64,000 nucleotides of DNA, from the NCBI RefSeq assembly GCF_051811025.1, contig NZ_JBPWQE010000001.1:3162001-3226000 (forward strand). Direction: 5' to 3'. Shown here piece by piece: positions 24,668 to 34,372 of the stretch; position 1 is the first letter of the stretch; each line of letters starts with the position of its first letter. The notes under the pieces are model-generated. The model had not been told where the DNA came from and did not search any database. It saw nothing but the letters and a program-made list of their open reading frames with translations. The DNA comes from Tardiphaga sp051811025 (GTDB lineage Bacteria > Pseudomonadota > Alphaproteobacteria > Rhizobiales > Xanthobacteraceae). A program made the position numbers and the translations under genes.

Positions 24668-25602
24668 TGCTCCGCCTGCTGCTTCGCACCAAGGCCCGCA
24701 TTCGCGATGCCCTGAAGCCTGCAGGCGACGCCGCTGTCGGTGCGCTGACGATCGGCATCCTGCGCACCACGCGCTATTTCGATCCGGTCAAGACCGCCAA
24801 TCTGTTCGGCAAGATTACGCAGCGTATCGGGCCGCTGTTTCGCGAAGACAAGATCGGCCGCGCCAACCTCACCGCCGCCTTCCCCGAAAAATCACCGGAA
24901 GAGATCGACAGAATCCTGGCTGGTGTCTGGGACAATATGGGGCGCGTCGGTGCGGAATTCGCGCATCTCGACCAGATCTGGGACTACGACCCCGCAAATC
25001 CGACCAAGCCCAGCAATGTCGAATTCTCGACGCGCACGGCGGAAATTTTCGATCAGCTGCGCGACGACGGCAAGCCGGCACTGATTTTCGCCAGCCATCT
25101 CGGCAATTGGGAGATTCCTGCACTCGCTGCTGTGGCCCACGGCCTCGACGCGGCCGTGCTCTATCGTCGACCGAACAGCGCCGCCGCTGACCGCGCCATT
25201 CACCAGACGCGCGCGATCAACATGGGCAACCTCATTCCGGCCAGCCACGACGCGCCGCTCAAGCTCGCGCACGCGCTGAACGAGGGCAAGCACGTCGCCA
25301 TGCTGGTGGATCAATGGTTCACCAATGGCGTCCCGGTGGATTTTTTCGGCCGCAAGACCAACGCCAATCCGATGCTGGCGCGGCTGTTGCGCCAGGTCGA
25401 TTGCCCGATCCACGGCGTTCGTATCATCCGCCTCCCCGATCATCGCTTCCGCATCGAAGTCTCCGAAGAGGTGAAACCGGTGCGCGATGCCAATGGCAAG
25501 GTCGACGTTCAGGGCACCATGCAGGCGGTGACATCAGTGCTGGAAGGCTGGATCCGGGAATATCCGGAGCAGTGGCTGTGGCTGCATCGGCGCTGGCGAT
25601 AG
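24667..25602 (+). CDS. lpxXL: Lipid A VLCFA acyltransferase LpxXL
   Basis: A 311-residue LpxL/HtrB-family acyltransferase. The catalytic H-x4-E motif is in ASHLGNWE, followed by the substrate-binding VLYRRPN and VDQWFTNGVPVDFFG blocks. It transfers the very-long-chain acyl group from AcpXL to lipid A at the inner membrane. The start overlaps the dehydrogenase stop by one base (TGATG), so it is translationally coupled. It ends three bases before the convergent polyamine-binding-protein gene. Confidence 0.9.
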   Translation: MLRLLLRTKARIRDALKPAGDAAVGALTIGILRTTRYFDPVKTANLFGKITQRIGPLFREDKIGRANLTAAFPEKSPEEIDRILAGVWDNMGRVGAEFAHLDQIWDYDPANPTKPSNVEFSTRTAEIFDQLRDDGKPALIFASHLGNWEIPALAAVAHGLDAAVLYRRPNSAAADRAIHQTRAINMGNLIPASHDAPLKLAHALNEGKHVAMLVDQWFTNGVPVDFFGRKTNANPMLARLLRQVDCPIHGVRIIRLPDHRFRIEVSEEVKPVRDANGKVDVQGTMQAVTSVLEGWIREYPEQWLWLHRRWR

Positions 25603-25605
25603 CGC

Positions 25606-26718
25606 TCAGCGACCAGTCTTCACTTTCGTCCACAACCGGTTGATCACGCGCTGCGTTGCCGGATCGCGCGCGGTGATGACGAACAGCTTCTGCAGCATCG
25701 CCTCATCCGGATAGATCGTCTTGTCGCTGAGGATTTTCGGATCGATCAGCTTCTGGCTGGCGAGATTACCATTGGCATAGCCGAGAAAATCCGAATTCTT
25801 CGCAGCGACATCCGGCCGGTAGAGATAGTTGATCAGCTCATAGGCTTCGTTGACGTTCTTCGCATCGGCCGGGATCGCCAGATTATCGAAGAACATCTGC
25901 GCGCCCTCCTTCGGCACCGCATAGCCGATCTCGACGCCGTTCTTCACCTCATCCGCCCGCGCACGCGCCTGAATGATGTCCCCGGACCAGCCGACCACCA
26001 GACAGATCTCGCCGGTCGCTAGCGCACTCAGATATTCCGATGAGTGAAACTTGCGGACATTGCCCCTGATCTTGCCGACAAGATCGGCAGCCTTTTCGAG
26101 ATCCGGCTGCTTGGTGGAATTGGGATCGAGACCCAGCGCATTCAGCGCAGCCGGCAGAATGTCGTCCGCGGAGTCCAGCATGTGGATGCCGCAATCCTTG
26201 AACTTCGCAAGATTCTCCGGCTTGAAGACAATGTCCCAGCTATCGATCTTCGCATCAGGTCCGAGGATCTTCGCGACCTGCTTGACGTTGTAGCCGATGC
26301 CGGTGGTGCCCCACATGTAGTTTGCGGCAAACTGATTGCCGGGATCGTAGATCGCGAGGCGTTTCGTCACTTCCGACCAGGCATTGGCGAGGTTCGGCAG
26401 CTTCGCCTTGTCGAGCTTCTGGAACACTTTCGCGGTGATCTGGCGCTGCAGGAAATAGGCCGTCGGCACCACGACGTCGTAACCGGATTTTCCGGCCAAG
26501 AGCCGCGTCTCCAGCGTCTCGTTGGCGTCGAAGGTGTCGTAGACGACCTTGATCCCGGTCTCCCTAGTGAACGCCTCCAGCACGCCGGGCGCCATGTAGT
26601 TCGACCAGTTGTAGAAGTTGACGACGCGCTCCTGCTTTTGTTCTTGCGCCTGCACCGGCAAGGACCACAGCAGCGCCGCTCCGACGACCCACGCGATCCC
26701 GTACTTGCCCATGCGCAT
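25606..26718 (-). CDS. Polyamine (putrescine/spermidine) ABC transporter substrate-binding protein
   Basis: A 370-residue PotD/PotF-type periplasmic binding protein. A signal peptide (WVVGAALLWSLPVQAQ) precedes VVNFYNWSNYMAPGVLEAFTRE, the family start. Later features are YDVVVPTAYFLQRQI, WGTTGIGYN and IPADAKNVNEAYELINYL. The ATG at 26718 is preferred over an adjacent TTG because AGGGGA is five bases upstream. The permease and ATPase genes are not nearby. It lies nine bases after the aminotransferase gene, and the two may be co-transcribed. Confidence 0.87.
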   Translation of the reverse strand: MRMGKYGIAWVVGAALLWSLPVQAQEQKQERVVNFYNWSNYMAPGVLEAFTRETGIKVVYDTFDANETLETRLLAGKSGYDVVVPTAYFLQRQITAKVFQKLDKAKLPNLANAWSEVTKRLAIYDPGNQFAANYMWGTTGIGYNVKQVAKILGPDAKIDSWDIVFKPENLAKFKDCGIHMLDSADDILPAALNALGLDPNSTKQPDLEKAADLVGKIRGNVRKFHSSEYLSALATGEICLVVGWSGDIIQARARADEVKNGVEIGYAVPKEGAQMFFDNLAIPADAKNVNEAYELINYLYRPDVAAKNSDFLGYANGNLASQKLIDPKILSDKTIYPDEAMLQKLFVITARDPATQRVINRLWTKVKTGR

Positions 26719-26727
26719 CAACTTCCC

Positions 26728-27882
26728 CTAGCGGCGATGAACGGCGTTGTGCAGACGCTCCAGCGCGGTATCGAGCGTCGCGTCGTTCTTGGCGAAACAG
26801 AACCGCACCACGGAGGTCACCTTGTCCTGCTCATAGAAGGCCGACACCGGAATCGCCGCGACCTTGTAGTCGTAGACGAGACGCCGGCAGAATTCCTCGT
26901 CGGTCTCGTTCAGCCCCAGCGGCGACAGATCGACCGTGAGGAAGTACGTACCCTGCGACTTGATGACGGGAAAGCCGATGCTCTCCAGACCGGCAGCCAA
27001 ACGATCACGGCTACGCGCAAGATCGGCGCGCATCGTCTTGAAGTACTCGTCCGACTTGCCGAGACCGTAGGCGACAGCGACCTGCAGGTTCGGCGCGGTC
27101 GTGAAGGTCAGGAACTGATGCACCTTGGCGCAGACGCGCAAGAGATGCGGCGGCGCACAGACGAAGCCGATCTTCCAGCCCGTGAGCGAGAAGATCTTGC
27201 CGGCCGAGCCAACCTTGATGGTGCGATCGCGCATGCCGGGAATGGTGATCAGCGGGATATGGTCGTGGCCGTCGAAGGTCACGTGTTCCCAGACTTCGTC
27301 GCAGATCGCGATCGTATCGAATTCCTGACAGAACTTCGCCAGCAGTTCGAGGTCCTCGCGCGGCGACACCACCGCAGCTGGATTCAGCGGGCTGTTGAAC
27401 AGCACGGCCTTGGTCTTGTGATTGAAGACCGCGCGCAGGTCTTCTTCCGTCAGACGCCAATGCGGCGGCTTCAGACTGACCAGACGCGGAATGCCGCCGG
27501 CCTGACGAATGATCGGCAGATAGGAATCATAGACCGGCTGGAAGCAGACGACTTCATCGCCGGGCTCGACCACCGCGAGGATCGACGATGTCAGTGCCTC
27601 GGTGCCACCGGAGGTCACCATCACCTCGGACATCGGATCCAGGTCGAGCTTGTGCCAATGCTTGTAATGCGTGGCGATCGCCTGGCGCAGCTCCGGGATA
27701 CCCATCATCGACGGATACTGGTTGTAGCCGTTCAGCACCGCATCGGCGGCCGCCTGACGGATATCGTCGGGACCGGGATGATCGGGAAAGCCCTGCCCCA
27801 GATTGATGGCGTTGTGGTCGCGCGCAAGCTGCGACATCGCCTCGAACACCGTGACGGGCAGCTCAGAGAAGATCTTGTTCAT
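26728..27882 (-). CDS. PLP-dependent aminotransferase, class I/II (methionine/kynurenine/glutamine-type)
   Basis: A 384-residue fold type I aminotransferase. Lys229 in GSAGKIFSLTGWKIG is the PLP Schiff-base residue, with FNSPLNPAA and CDEVWEHVTF further upstream. The overall pattern (INLGQGFPD, NQYPSMMG) matches the YbdL/KAT branch, which transaminates methionine, kynurenine, glutamine or aromatic amino acids. The ATG at 27882 is chosen because family similarity begins at MNKIFSELP; a longer upstream frame would overlap the rhodanese gene. It starts seven bases downstream of the rhodanese gene stop. Confidence 0.88.
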   Translation of the reverse strand: MNKIFSELPVTVFEAMSQLARDHNAINLGQGFPDHPGPDDIRQAAADAVLNGYNQYPSMMGIPELRQAIATHYKHWHKLDLDPMSEVMVTSGGTEALTSSILAVVEPGDEVVCFQPVYDSYLPIIRQAGGIPRLVSLKPPHWRLTEEDLRAVFNHKTKAVLFNSPLNPAAVVSPREDLELLAKFCQEFDTIAICDEVWEHVTFDGHDHIPLITIPGMRDRTIKVGSAGKIFSLTGWKIGFVCAPPHLLRVCAKVHQFLTFTTAPNLQVAVAYGLGKSDEYFKTMRADLARSRDRLAAGLESIGFPVIKSQGTYFLTVDLSPLGLNETDEEFCRRLVYDYKVAAIPVSAFYEQDKVTSVVRFCFAKNDATLDTALERLHNAVHRR

Positions 27883-27889
27883 CGAGGGG

Positions 27890-28225
27890 TCAGCCAGCCT
27901 TGGTCGGCAGGCCCGCAGCCTTCCATCCGATAATGCCGCCGGCGAGATGCTTGTCATAGGCAAAGCCATCGGCCTGGGCGGCCAGCGAGGCGGTCACCGA
28001 ACGCTTGCCCGACCGGCATGCAAAGACGATCTGCTTGCCCGCGGGATCAGGCAGATCGGCACTGTCGAAGGTCGACAGCGGGACCACCACCGCATCCGGA
28101 TAGGCCTCCACAGCCACTTCGTTGGGCTCGCGCACATCAACCAGCAGATACTTGCCCTCAGTGATCCCCTTGGAGACTTCCTCGGGCGTCAAATCGTGAA
28201 CGGTATGAGCTTCGCCTGCCACCAC
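27890..28225 (-). CDS. Rhodanese-like sulfurtransferase domain protein
   Basis: A 111-residue single rhodanese domain. The active-site loop is Cys70 in FACRSGKRS, with LLVDVREPNE as the preceding conserved block. It forms a persulfide intermediate and transfers sulfur. The start is GTG at 28225, with a second GTG one codon later; AGGAGG lies immediately upstream and fits either. It is co-directional with the aminotransferase, seven bases apart, a common pairing in this group. Confidence 0.88.
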   Translation of the reverse strand: MVAGEAHTVHDLTPEEVSKGITEGKYLLVDVREPNEVAVEAYPDAVVVPLSTFDSADLPDPAGKQIVFACRSGKRSVTASLAAQADGFAYDKHLAGGIIGWKAAGLPTKAG

Positions 28226-28344
28226 AAACCTCCTGGCGCCCCGGTGTCCGGAGCGAATGCGAAGAGGCGGAAACGCCCCTGTTTTCGGGCGCCAACGTCG
28301 CCTCTCGCGCGGCGAAAATCAAGCGCCGGAAGAGCTTATTGTCG

Positions 28345-28392
28345 GGCCTGATCTTGCCCGAAAACCGCAGGTCCACTTTTCGGGATCAGGCC
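28345..28392. repeat. Palindromic repeat element, copy 2 (REP/RPE-like)
   Basis: Nested inverted repeats GGCCTGAT/ATCAGGCC (outer) and CCCGAAAA/TTTTCGGG (inner) around CCGCAGGTCCAC. This is the architecture of the element at 12655, with different outer arms that remain complementary. It lies directly after the kup stop at 28393 and could cap that transcript. Confidence 0.7.
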
Positions 28393-30315
28393 TTAAATGG
28401 TCACCTGCGTCCCGACCTCGACGACCCGCCCCGTGGGGATCTGGAAATAGTCGGTCGCGTCATTGGCGGTGCGGCTGAGCCCGATGAACAGATGATCCTG
28501 CCAGCGCGGCATGCCGGAATGGGCGGCCGGCTTCAGCGCCCTGCGCGACAGGAAGAACGACGTCGACATGATGTCGAACTGCCAGCCGGTCTTGCGCGCA
28601 ATCGCCAGGGATTTCGGCACATTCGGCGATTCCATGAAGCCGAAACGCAGCGTGATCTTCGAGAAGGTTGCGCTGATCTCTTCCATGCGTACGCGTTCGC
28701 TCGGATCGATGCGCGGCGTCGGTGCCGTCTCGATAGTGAGAATAACATTCTTCTCGTGAAGCACTTTGTAGTGTTTCAGACTATGCATCAGCGCCGTCGG
28801 CGCACTCTGCGGATCGCTGGTGAGAAACACCGCCGTGCCGGCCACGCGTTGCGGCGGCCGCTTTTCCAGCATCGCAACGAGATCGGCCAGCGGAAACTCC
28901 AGCTTGCGCGACTTTTCGAACAGCAGGCGGCTGCCGCGCCGCCACGTATACATCAAGAGAATGATCGCGCCGCCCATCACCAACGGCACCCAGCCGCCGT
29001 CGAATACCTTCAGAAGGTTCGCGGTCAAAAACGTGACGTCGATCACGAGAAACGGTGCAATTAATGCCGCGGCTGCGATCGGCGACCACTTCCAGCCCCG
29101 CCAGATGACCACGAAGCCCATCATCGCGGTGACGACCATGGTGCCGGTGACCGAAATGCCATAGGCCGAGGCCAGCGAGCTCGACGACTTGAACAGCACG
29201 ACCAGCACGATCACAGCGATGAGCAGCAGCATGTTGACGCGCGGAATGTAGATCTGGCCGGAATGGCTCTCGGACGTATGGCGGATCTCGAAGCGCGGCA
29301 GCAGGCCGAGCTGGATCGCCTGCTGCGTCAGCGAATAGGCGCCAGTTATCACGGCCTGGCTGGCGATCACGGTCGCAGTTGCTGCGAGCACGACCATGGG
29401 GATCAGCGCCCAGTCGGGAAACATCAGATAGAAAGGATTTTCCAGCGCGGTCGGATCATGCATCACCAGCGCAGCCTGACCGAAATAATTGATGGCCAGC
29501 GATGGCAATACCAGGAACAGCCAGGCCAGCTGGATCGGCTTTTTGCCGAAATGGCCCAGGTCAGCATAGAGCGCTTCGGCACCCGTCACCGCAAGGAACA
29601 CAGCGCCCAGCGTGACAAAAGCGATGATGCCGTGGTGGAACATGAAATAGATCGCATGCACCGGATTGAGGGCCGCGAGCACTTCGGGATGTTTCACGAT
29701 CTGCGGAATCGCCGCCACCGCGATCACGACGAACCACAGACACATGATTGGTCCGAAAAACGTCGCGACCTTCGCGGTGCCGCGTGATTGCACGGCGAAC
29801 AGCGCCACCAAAATCACAATGGTGATCGGCACGACGTAGGGATCGAACGCCGTGGTGACGAGCTTGACGCCCTCGATGGCTGACAGGACCGACAATGCCG
29901 GCGTAATCACGGCGTCGCCATAGAACAGCGCCGCCGCGATAATGCCGAGCATCACGACCACTGTCCCGCTCGATCCTATCGCACGCTGCGCCAGCGCCAT
30001 CAGGGCCAGCGGGCCGCCCTCGCCGTTGTTGTCGGCACGCAGCAGCAGCACGACGTATTTGAGCGTCACCACGATGATCAGGGCCCACAGGATCAGCGAC
30101 AGGACGCCCAGGATCGCTTCATTGTCCACGCCCGGTGCCTTGTGGCCCCCGGCCGCGACCAGCGCCTCACGGAGCGCGTAAAGCGGGCTGGTGCCAATGT
30201 CGCCATAGACGACCCCGATACTGCCCATGACGAGCGAGCCAAAGCTGGCCGTGGAGTGCCCATGGGAAGGGTCCGCCGGGGATGCCACGGCGGGAGAAGC
30301 GCTATCAGTGGTCAT
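28393..30315 (-). CDS. kup: Kup-type potassium uptake protein (copy 1)
   Basis: A 640-residue KUP/HAK K+ transporter with about twelve membrane helices and a cytosolic C-terminal domain. The signature GSIGVVYGDIGTSPLYALRE starts helix 1; GAVFLAVTGAEALYADLGHFG and MVVTAMMGFVVIW follow. Kup mediates H+-coupled low-affinity K+ uptake. I chose the ATG at 30315 (MTTDSAS), 44 codons inside the longest frame, because similarity begins after it. It follows a second kup gene on the same strand. Confidence 0.92.
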   Translation of the reverse strand: MTTDSASPAVASPADPSHGHSTASFGSLVMGSIGVVYGDIGTSPLYALREALVAAGGHKAPGVDNEAILGVLSLILWALIIVVTLKYVVLLLRADNNGEGGPLALMALAQRAIGSSGTVVVMLGIIAAALFYGDAVITPALSVLSAIEGVKLVTTAFDPYVVPITIVILVALFAVQSRGTAKVATFFGPIMCLWFVVIAVAAIPQIVKHPEVLAALNPVHAIYFMFHHGIIAFVTLGAVFLAVTGAEALYADLGHFGKKPIQLAWLFLVLPSLAINYFGQAALVMHDPTALENPFYLMFPDWALIPMVVLAATATVIASQAVITGAYSLTQQAIQLGLLPRFEIRHTSESHSGQIYIPRVNMLLLIAVIVLVVLFKSSSSLASAYGISVTGTMVVTAMMGFVVIWRGWKWSPIAAAALIAPFLVIDVTFLTANLLKVFDGGWVPLVMGGAIILLMYTWRRGSRLLFEKSRKLEFPLADLVAMLEKRPPQRVAGTAVFLTSDPQSAPTALMHSLKHYKVLHEKNVILTIETAPTPRIDPSERVRMEEISATFSKITLRFGFMESPNVPKSLAIARKTGWQFDIMSTSFFLSRRALKPAAHSGMPRWQDHLFIGLSRTANDATDYFQIPTGRVVEVGTQVTI

Positions 30316-30457
30316 GGAAACGGCCTCGAAAACTTCTGGATGGCAAGTCTTTGAACGGCAAATCTCTGAACAGCGGGGCAGCGAGGCCGTTCCCGGCCCC
30401 GATGATCGCACCCGTTGTAGCGCAAATCCGGGAACCGGACATGACAAAAGGTGAGGT

Positions 30458-32359
30458 TTAGATCGTCACCTGAGTACCGACCTCCACCACGCGTCCGGTG
30501 GGAATCTGGAAATAGTCGGTGGCGTCGTTCGCCGAACGGCTGAGCGCAATGAAAAGATGATCCTGCCACAGCGGCATGCCGGATTGCGCCGACGGCTTCA
30601 GCGAGCGCCGCGACACGAAGAACGACGTCGCCATGATGTCGAATTGCCAGCCGAGCTTGCGCGCGACGACCAGCGCCTTGGGGACGTTTGGCGATTCCAT
30701 GAAGCCGAAGCGCAGCTTCACCATCGAGAACTTGTCGCTGATATTCTCCATGCGAACGCGTTCGGTCACATCGACCTTCGGCGTCTGCGCGGTCTCGATG
30801 GTCAGGATCACATTGTGTTCGTGCAGAACCTTGTTGTGCTTCAGGTTATGCAGCAGCGCCGTCGGCACGAATTCGGGATCGCTGGTGAGAAACACCGCGG
30901 TGCCCTTCACGATATGGGGGGGCCGCTTTTCCAGGCTCTTGATGAGATCGCGCAGTGGCACTTCGATACGACGCGTCTTGTTGATGAGGATCGCCGCGCC
31001 GCGGCGCCAAGTCCAGATCATGCCGGCCATCAGCACGCCGAACAGCAGCGGCACCCAGGCGCCTTCCAGCAGCTTCAGGAGATTGGCGCTGAAGAAGGCC
31101 AGATCGACGAACACCAGCGGCGCGATGATCGCAGCGGCGGTCGCGGCCTTCCAGTTCCACAGCTTCCAGATCACCACGAAGCCCATGATGCCATCGACCA
31201 CCATGGTGGTGGAGACGGCGATGCCATAAGCAGATGCAAGACCACTCGACGACTTGAACAGCAGCACCAGCAGCAGCACGCCGATCAGCAACAGACGATT
31301 GACGCGGGGCAGATAGATCTGGCCGGCATGGGTCTCGGATGTGAAGCGCACTTCGAAGCGCGGCAGCAGGCCAAGCTGCACCGCCTGACGCACCAATGAA
31401 TAGGCGCCGGTGATCACCGCCTGGCTCGCGATCACGGTGGCAGCCGTCGCCAGCGCGATCAGTGGCAACAGCATCGATTCCGGTGCCATCCGATAGAACG
31501 GATTTTCGATCGCGGCCGGGTTCGACAGCACCAGCGCACCCTGCCCGAAATAATTAATCATCAGCGCCGGCAGCACGAAGAAGAACCAGCCGTATTGAAT
31601 TGGCCTGCGGCCGAAATGGCCGAGATCCGCGTAGAGCGCCTCGCCGCCGGTGACGGCCAGGAAGACTGCGCCCAGGGTCACCAGACCGATGGTCCCGTGG
31701 GTCAGCATGAACTGCACGGCATAATACGGATTGATCGCCTTCAGCACCGTCGGATCATCGAAGATATGCGAGGCGCCCATCAGCGCGAGCGCCGTGAACC
31801 AGATGATCATCACCGGACCGAAGGCGGAGGCCACCTTGGCGGTGCCAATCCGCTGAACGGAAAACAGCACCACGAGAATCGCGACCGTAACCGGCACGAC
31901 ATAGGGCTCGAGCGCAGGCGCCTTGAGTTTCAGACCTTCCACCGCCGACAGTACCGAGATCGCGGGGGTGATCATGGAATCGCCGATGAACATCGAGGCG
32001 CCGATTACGCCCAGTACCATCAGCGGCAAGCTCCGCCGCCCCAAGGCGCGCTGGCCCAGCGCCATCAGCGAGAGTGTCCCGCCCTCGCCATTGTTGTCGG
32101 CGCGCAGCAGGAACAGCACATATTTGGCGGTCACGACGATGAACAGCGCCCACAGGATCAGCGAGAGCACACCGAGCACGATGACGGGCGTCACCGGCGC
32201 GCCATGCGTCGCGCCGTGTACCGCCTCGCGGAACGCGTAAAGTGGCGACGTTCCGATGTCGCCGAACACCACGCCGATGCTGCCGACCGTGAGCGACCAG
32301 AACCCGGTATGAACCGGAACTTCGATCGGTCCCTCGCCTGTTGTTTCCGTAACGGCCAT
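30458..32359 (-). CDS. kup: Kup-type potassium uptake protein (copy 2)
   Basis: A 633-residue paralogue of the adjacent Kup, with the same GSIGVVFGDIGTSPLYAFRE start and the same topology. The last 20 residues are identical to copy 1 (from DYFQIPTG to the end), and the C-terminal domains are near-identical over long stretches, while the first cytosolic segment differs. This indicates tandem duplication with possible gene conversion. Start ATG at 32359 (MAVTETTG) is inside a longer open frame and is chosen on family length. Confidence 0.92.
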   Translation of the reverse strand: MAVTETTGEGPIEVPVHTGFWSLTVGSIGVVFGDIGTSPLYAFREAVHGATHGAPVTPVIVLGVLSLILWALFIVVTAKYVLFLLRADNNGEGGTLSLMALGQRALGRRSLPLMVLGVIGASMFIGDSMITPAISVLSAVEGLKLKAPALEPYVVPVTVAILVVLFSVQRIGTAKVASAFGPVMIIWFTALALMGASHIFDDPTVLKAINPYYAVQFMLTHGTIGLVTLGAVFLAVTGGEALYADLGHFGRRPIQYGWFFFVLPALMINYFGQGALVLSNPAAIENPFYRMAPESMLLPLIALATAATVIASQAVITGAYSLVRQAVQLGLLPRFEVRFTSETHAGQIYLPRVNRLLLIGVLLLVLLFKSSSGLASAYGIAVSTTMVVDGIMGFVVIWKLWNWKAATAAAIIAPLVFVDLAFFSANLLKLLEGAWVPLLFGVLMAGMIWTWRRGAAILINKTRRIEVPLRDLIKSLEKRPPHIVKGTAVFLTSDPEFVPTALLHNLKHNKVLHEHNVILTIETAQTPKVDVTERVRMENISDKFSMVKLRFGFMESPNVPKALVVARKLGWQFDIMATSFFVSRRSLKPSAQSGMPLWQDHLFIALSRSANDATDYFQIPTGRVVEVGTQVTI

Positions 32360-32530
32360 TCTGCTCGTAACGCCTCTGGACAATCCGGACCCGGCTATGG
32401 CGCGCCGGACAATGCCAGTCAACCGGAACACTAGCCTATCCTGCCGCAGATCGCTTATCGGGAGCGCGGCAAAAATCGGCATTGCCCAGCAAAAAAAGAG
32501 GCTGGAGCAGTAAAAAAGGAATTGACTGTT

Positions 32531-33355
32531 TTACGGCTTGAGGTTTGGCGGCAGCGGCGGGTCTTCCCGCATCAGCGTAATGGTCACCCGCCGGTTGGCG
32601 GCCATGGTCGGATCATCGGGGAATAACGGCTGGCTGTCTGCCTTGCCCGACACCGAGAAGATATGGGACGACGGCAGGCCTTCCCGTTCGAGAATCTGTC
32701 GAACGACATTGGCGCGATCGGCCGACAGATCGAATGCGTCGTATTCGCTCCGCGCCGGCACGAAGCCCGCAGCAGTGTGGCCGACGATGGCCACACGCAG
32801 CGGCGTTGCCTTCAGCGGTCCGGCGAGTTTCTGCAGCAACAGGCGGGTGCGCTCATAGGGAACCTTGGATCCGTCAGCAAACATCGAGCGGCCGTTCTGA
32901 TCGATGATCTCCAGATTCAGACCCTGCTTGGTCTCCTCGAACATGATGTTCTTGGAGATCTCGTTGATCTCCGGCATGTCCTGTAGCGCCTGCCGCAGTG
33001 ACGCCGAGGCGAGCGCGAACTCGCGATCCATCTTCAGCTTGGCGCCCGCGGGACGGCCGCCCTTCTCGCTCGGACTGGTAATGTTCGACGCATCGTCCGG
33101 CGACACATGGTCCTTGTTCTTCGTCTGGCCGCGCGTCGGCAGACCGTCGGACTCGATCACGCCGGAATAGCGCGCATCGGACTGCACGCCAAAGGCTTCG
33201 CGGACCGAGCCGGCAACGATCTTGAGCTTGGCGCCATCAGGGCTGGAGAATGCGACGAGCATGACGAAGTAGCTGAGCAGCAGCGCCATCAGGTCGGCGA
33301 AGGTCACGAACCAGCCATGGCCGCCGTGTGCTTCTCCGCGTTTTTTCTTCGCCAT
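32531..33355 (-). CDS. motB: Flagellar motor protein MotB
   Basis: A 274-residue MotB-type stator subunit. A short basic N-terminus (MAKKKRGEAHGGHGW) leads into a single membrane helix with the ion-conducting Asp21 in TFADLMALLLSYFVML. The C-terminal OmpA-like peptidoglycan-binding domain includes FDLSADRANVVRQIL. It anchors the stator to peptidoglycan and forms the ion channel with MotA, whose gene precedes it by about 30 bases. Length and motifs are normal. No other flagellar structural gene is adjacent. Confidence 0.88.
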   Translation of the reverse strand: MAKKKRGEAHGGHGWFVTFADLMALLLSYFVMLVAFSSPDGAKLKIVAGSVREAFGVQSDARYSGVIESDGLPTRGQTKNKDHVSPDDASNITSPSEKGGRPAGAKLKMDREFALASASLRQALQDMPEINEISKNIMFEETKQGLNLEIIDQNGRSMFADGSKVPYERTRLLLQKLAGPLKATPLRVAIVGHTAAGFVPARSEYDAFDLSADRANVVRQILEREGLPSSHIFSVSGKADSQPLFPDDPTMAANRRVTITLMREDPPLPPNLKP

Positions 33356-33385
33356 CGGACGTGCTCCGAGCCTGCCTCCAGTGTG

Positions 33386-34159
33386 TTACGCTGGGACCGG
33401 CTCACTTTCGTCATGGCGGTGCTTCTCGGGCAGATAGGCCAGCAGCATTTCACGGACCAGCGCCGGGCTCTTCGAGTCGCGGATCATCAGGATGCCGTCG
33501 ATGATGAGCGTGCGGTTGGTCTCCTCATCGAGCACCTTGACGTGCAGTTTGTCGGCGATCGGCAAACAGATCAGGTTGCCGACGATAGCGCCGTACAATG
33601 TAGCGAGTAGCGCGACAGCCATGAACGGTCCGAGCTTGGACGGATCGGACATGTTCGAGAACATCTGCACCATGCCCAGCAGCGTACCGATCATGCCGAA
33701 GGCCGGGGCGCAATCGCCGATGGCGCGGTAGATCTTCGAGCCTTCATCGAGATGCATGAGGAAATTATCGCGGTCGCGCTCGAGATTGTCGCGGATGAAT
33801 TCGAGATCGTAGCCGTCAGCAACGAAGCGGATTCCCTTGGCGAGGAATGCGTCATCAGTTTCGACTTTTTCCAGTCCGACCGGTCCCTGCTTCCTCGCGA
33901 TTTCCGCGATGCGGGCGAGTTCGTCAACGAGATCACGAGCGTTCAGACGGCTCAGCGTGAACGCAAATTTGGCGCCAAGAGGAATGCCATGAAGGATGGA
34001 CGAGAGCGGAAAGCGGATCAGCGTCGCGGCGAACGAACCGCCGAAAATGATGATGACGGCGTGGATGTCATAGAACATCCCGAAGCTGCCGCCCATGAGG
34101 ACCAGGGTACACAGCACAATGATGCCAGCGACAAAACCGACGAGTGTTGTGATATCCAT
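33386..34159 (-). CDS. motA: Flagellar motor protein MotA (PomA-like)
   Basis: A 257-residue four-helix stator subunit. The start MDITTLVGFVAGI, the cytosolic ARIAEIARKQGPVGLEKVE block that contacts the rotor, and the third-helix GDCAPAFGMIGTLLGMVQM are characteristic of MotA/PomA. The ATG at 34159 is chosen because the first membrane helix begins there; the longer frame adds 18 unrelated residues. With motB downstream it forms a stator operon. Short length and sequence style are closer to the PomA branch; the coupling ion cannot be decided here. Confidence 0.88.
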   Translation of the reverse strand: MDITTLVGFVAGIIVLCTLVLMGGSFGMFYDIHAVIIIFGGSFAATLIRFPLSSILHGIPLGAKFAFTLSRLNARDLVDELARIAEIARKQGPVGLEKVETDDAFLAKGIRFVADGYDLEFIRDNLERDRDNFLMHLDEGSKIYRAIGDCAPAFGMIGTLLGMVQMFSNMSDPSKLGPFMAVALLATLYGAIVGNLICLPIADKLHVKVLDEETNRTLIIDGILMIRDSKSPALVREMLLAYLPEKHRHDESEPVPA

Positions 34160-34372
34160 GTCAACTCCGACGCTATACACGTATCGAACGACGCCCGTCC
34201 TGGACGGCGGCACGCCTCGAGATCAGGCCGCGCGAAGGTACCTTAGCGATATTGCGATTAAGGACGCGTTACCGCTTCACGGTCCATTAATGATAGATTA
34301 ATGACGCGCGAGCGTGCGTGGAGCGATACTGAAAGTTCGTTCAGCAGACAGATTGAGGACGATTGTGCGGCG

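Noticed and set aside
26044..27933. 629-codon open frame on the plus strand
   Set aside because: It is antisense to the polyamine-binding-protein and aminotransferase genes, has low-complexity His/Arg/Asp composition and no family motifs; it is a GC-bias shadow.
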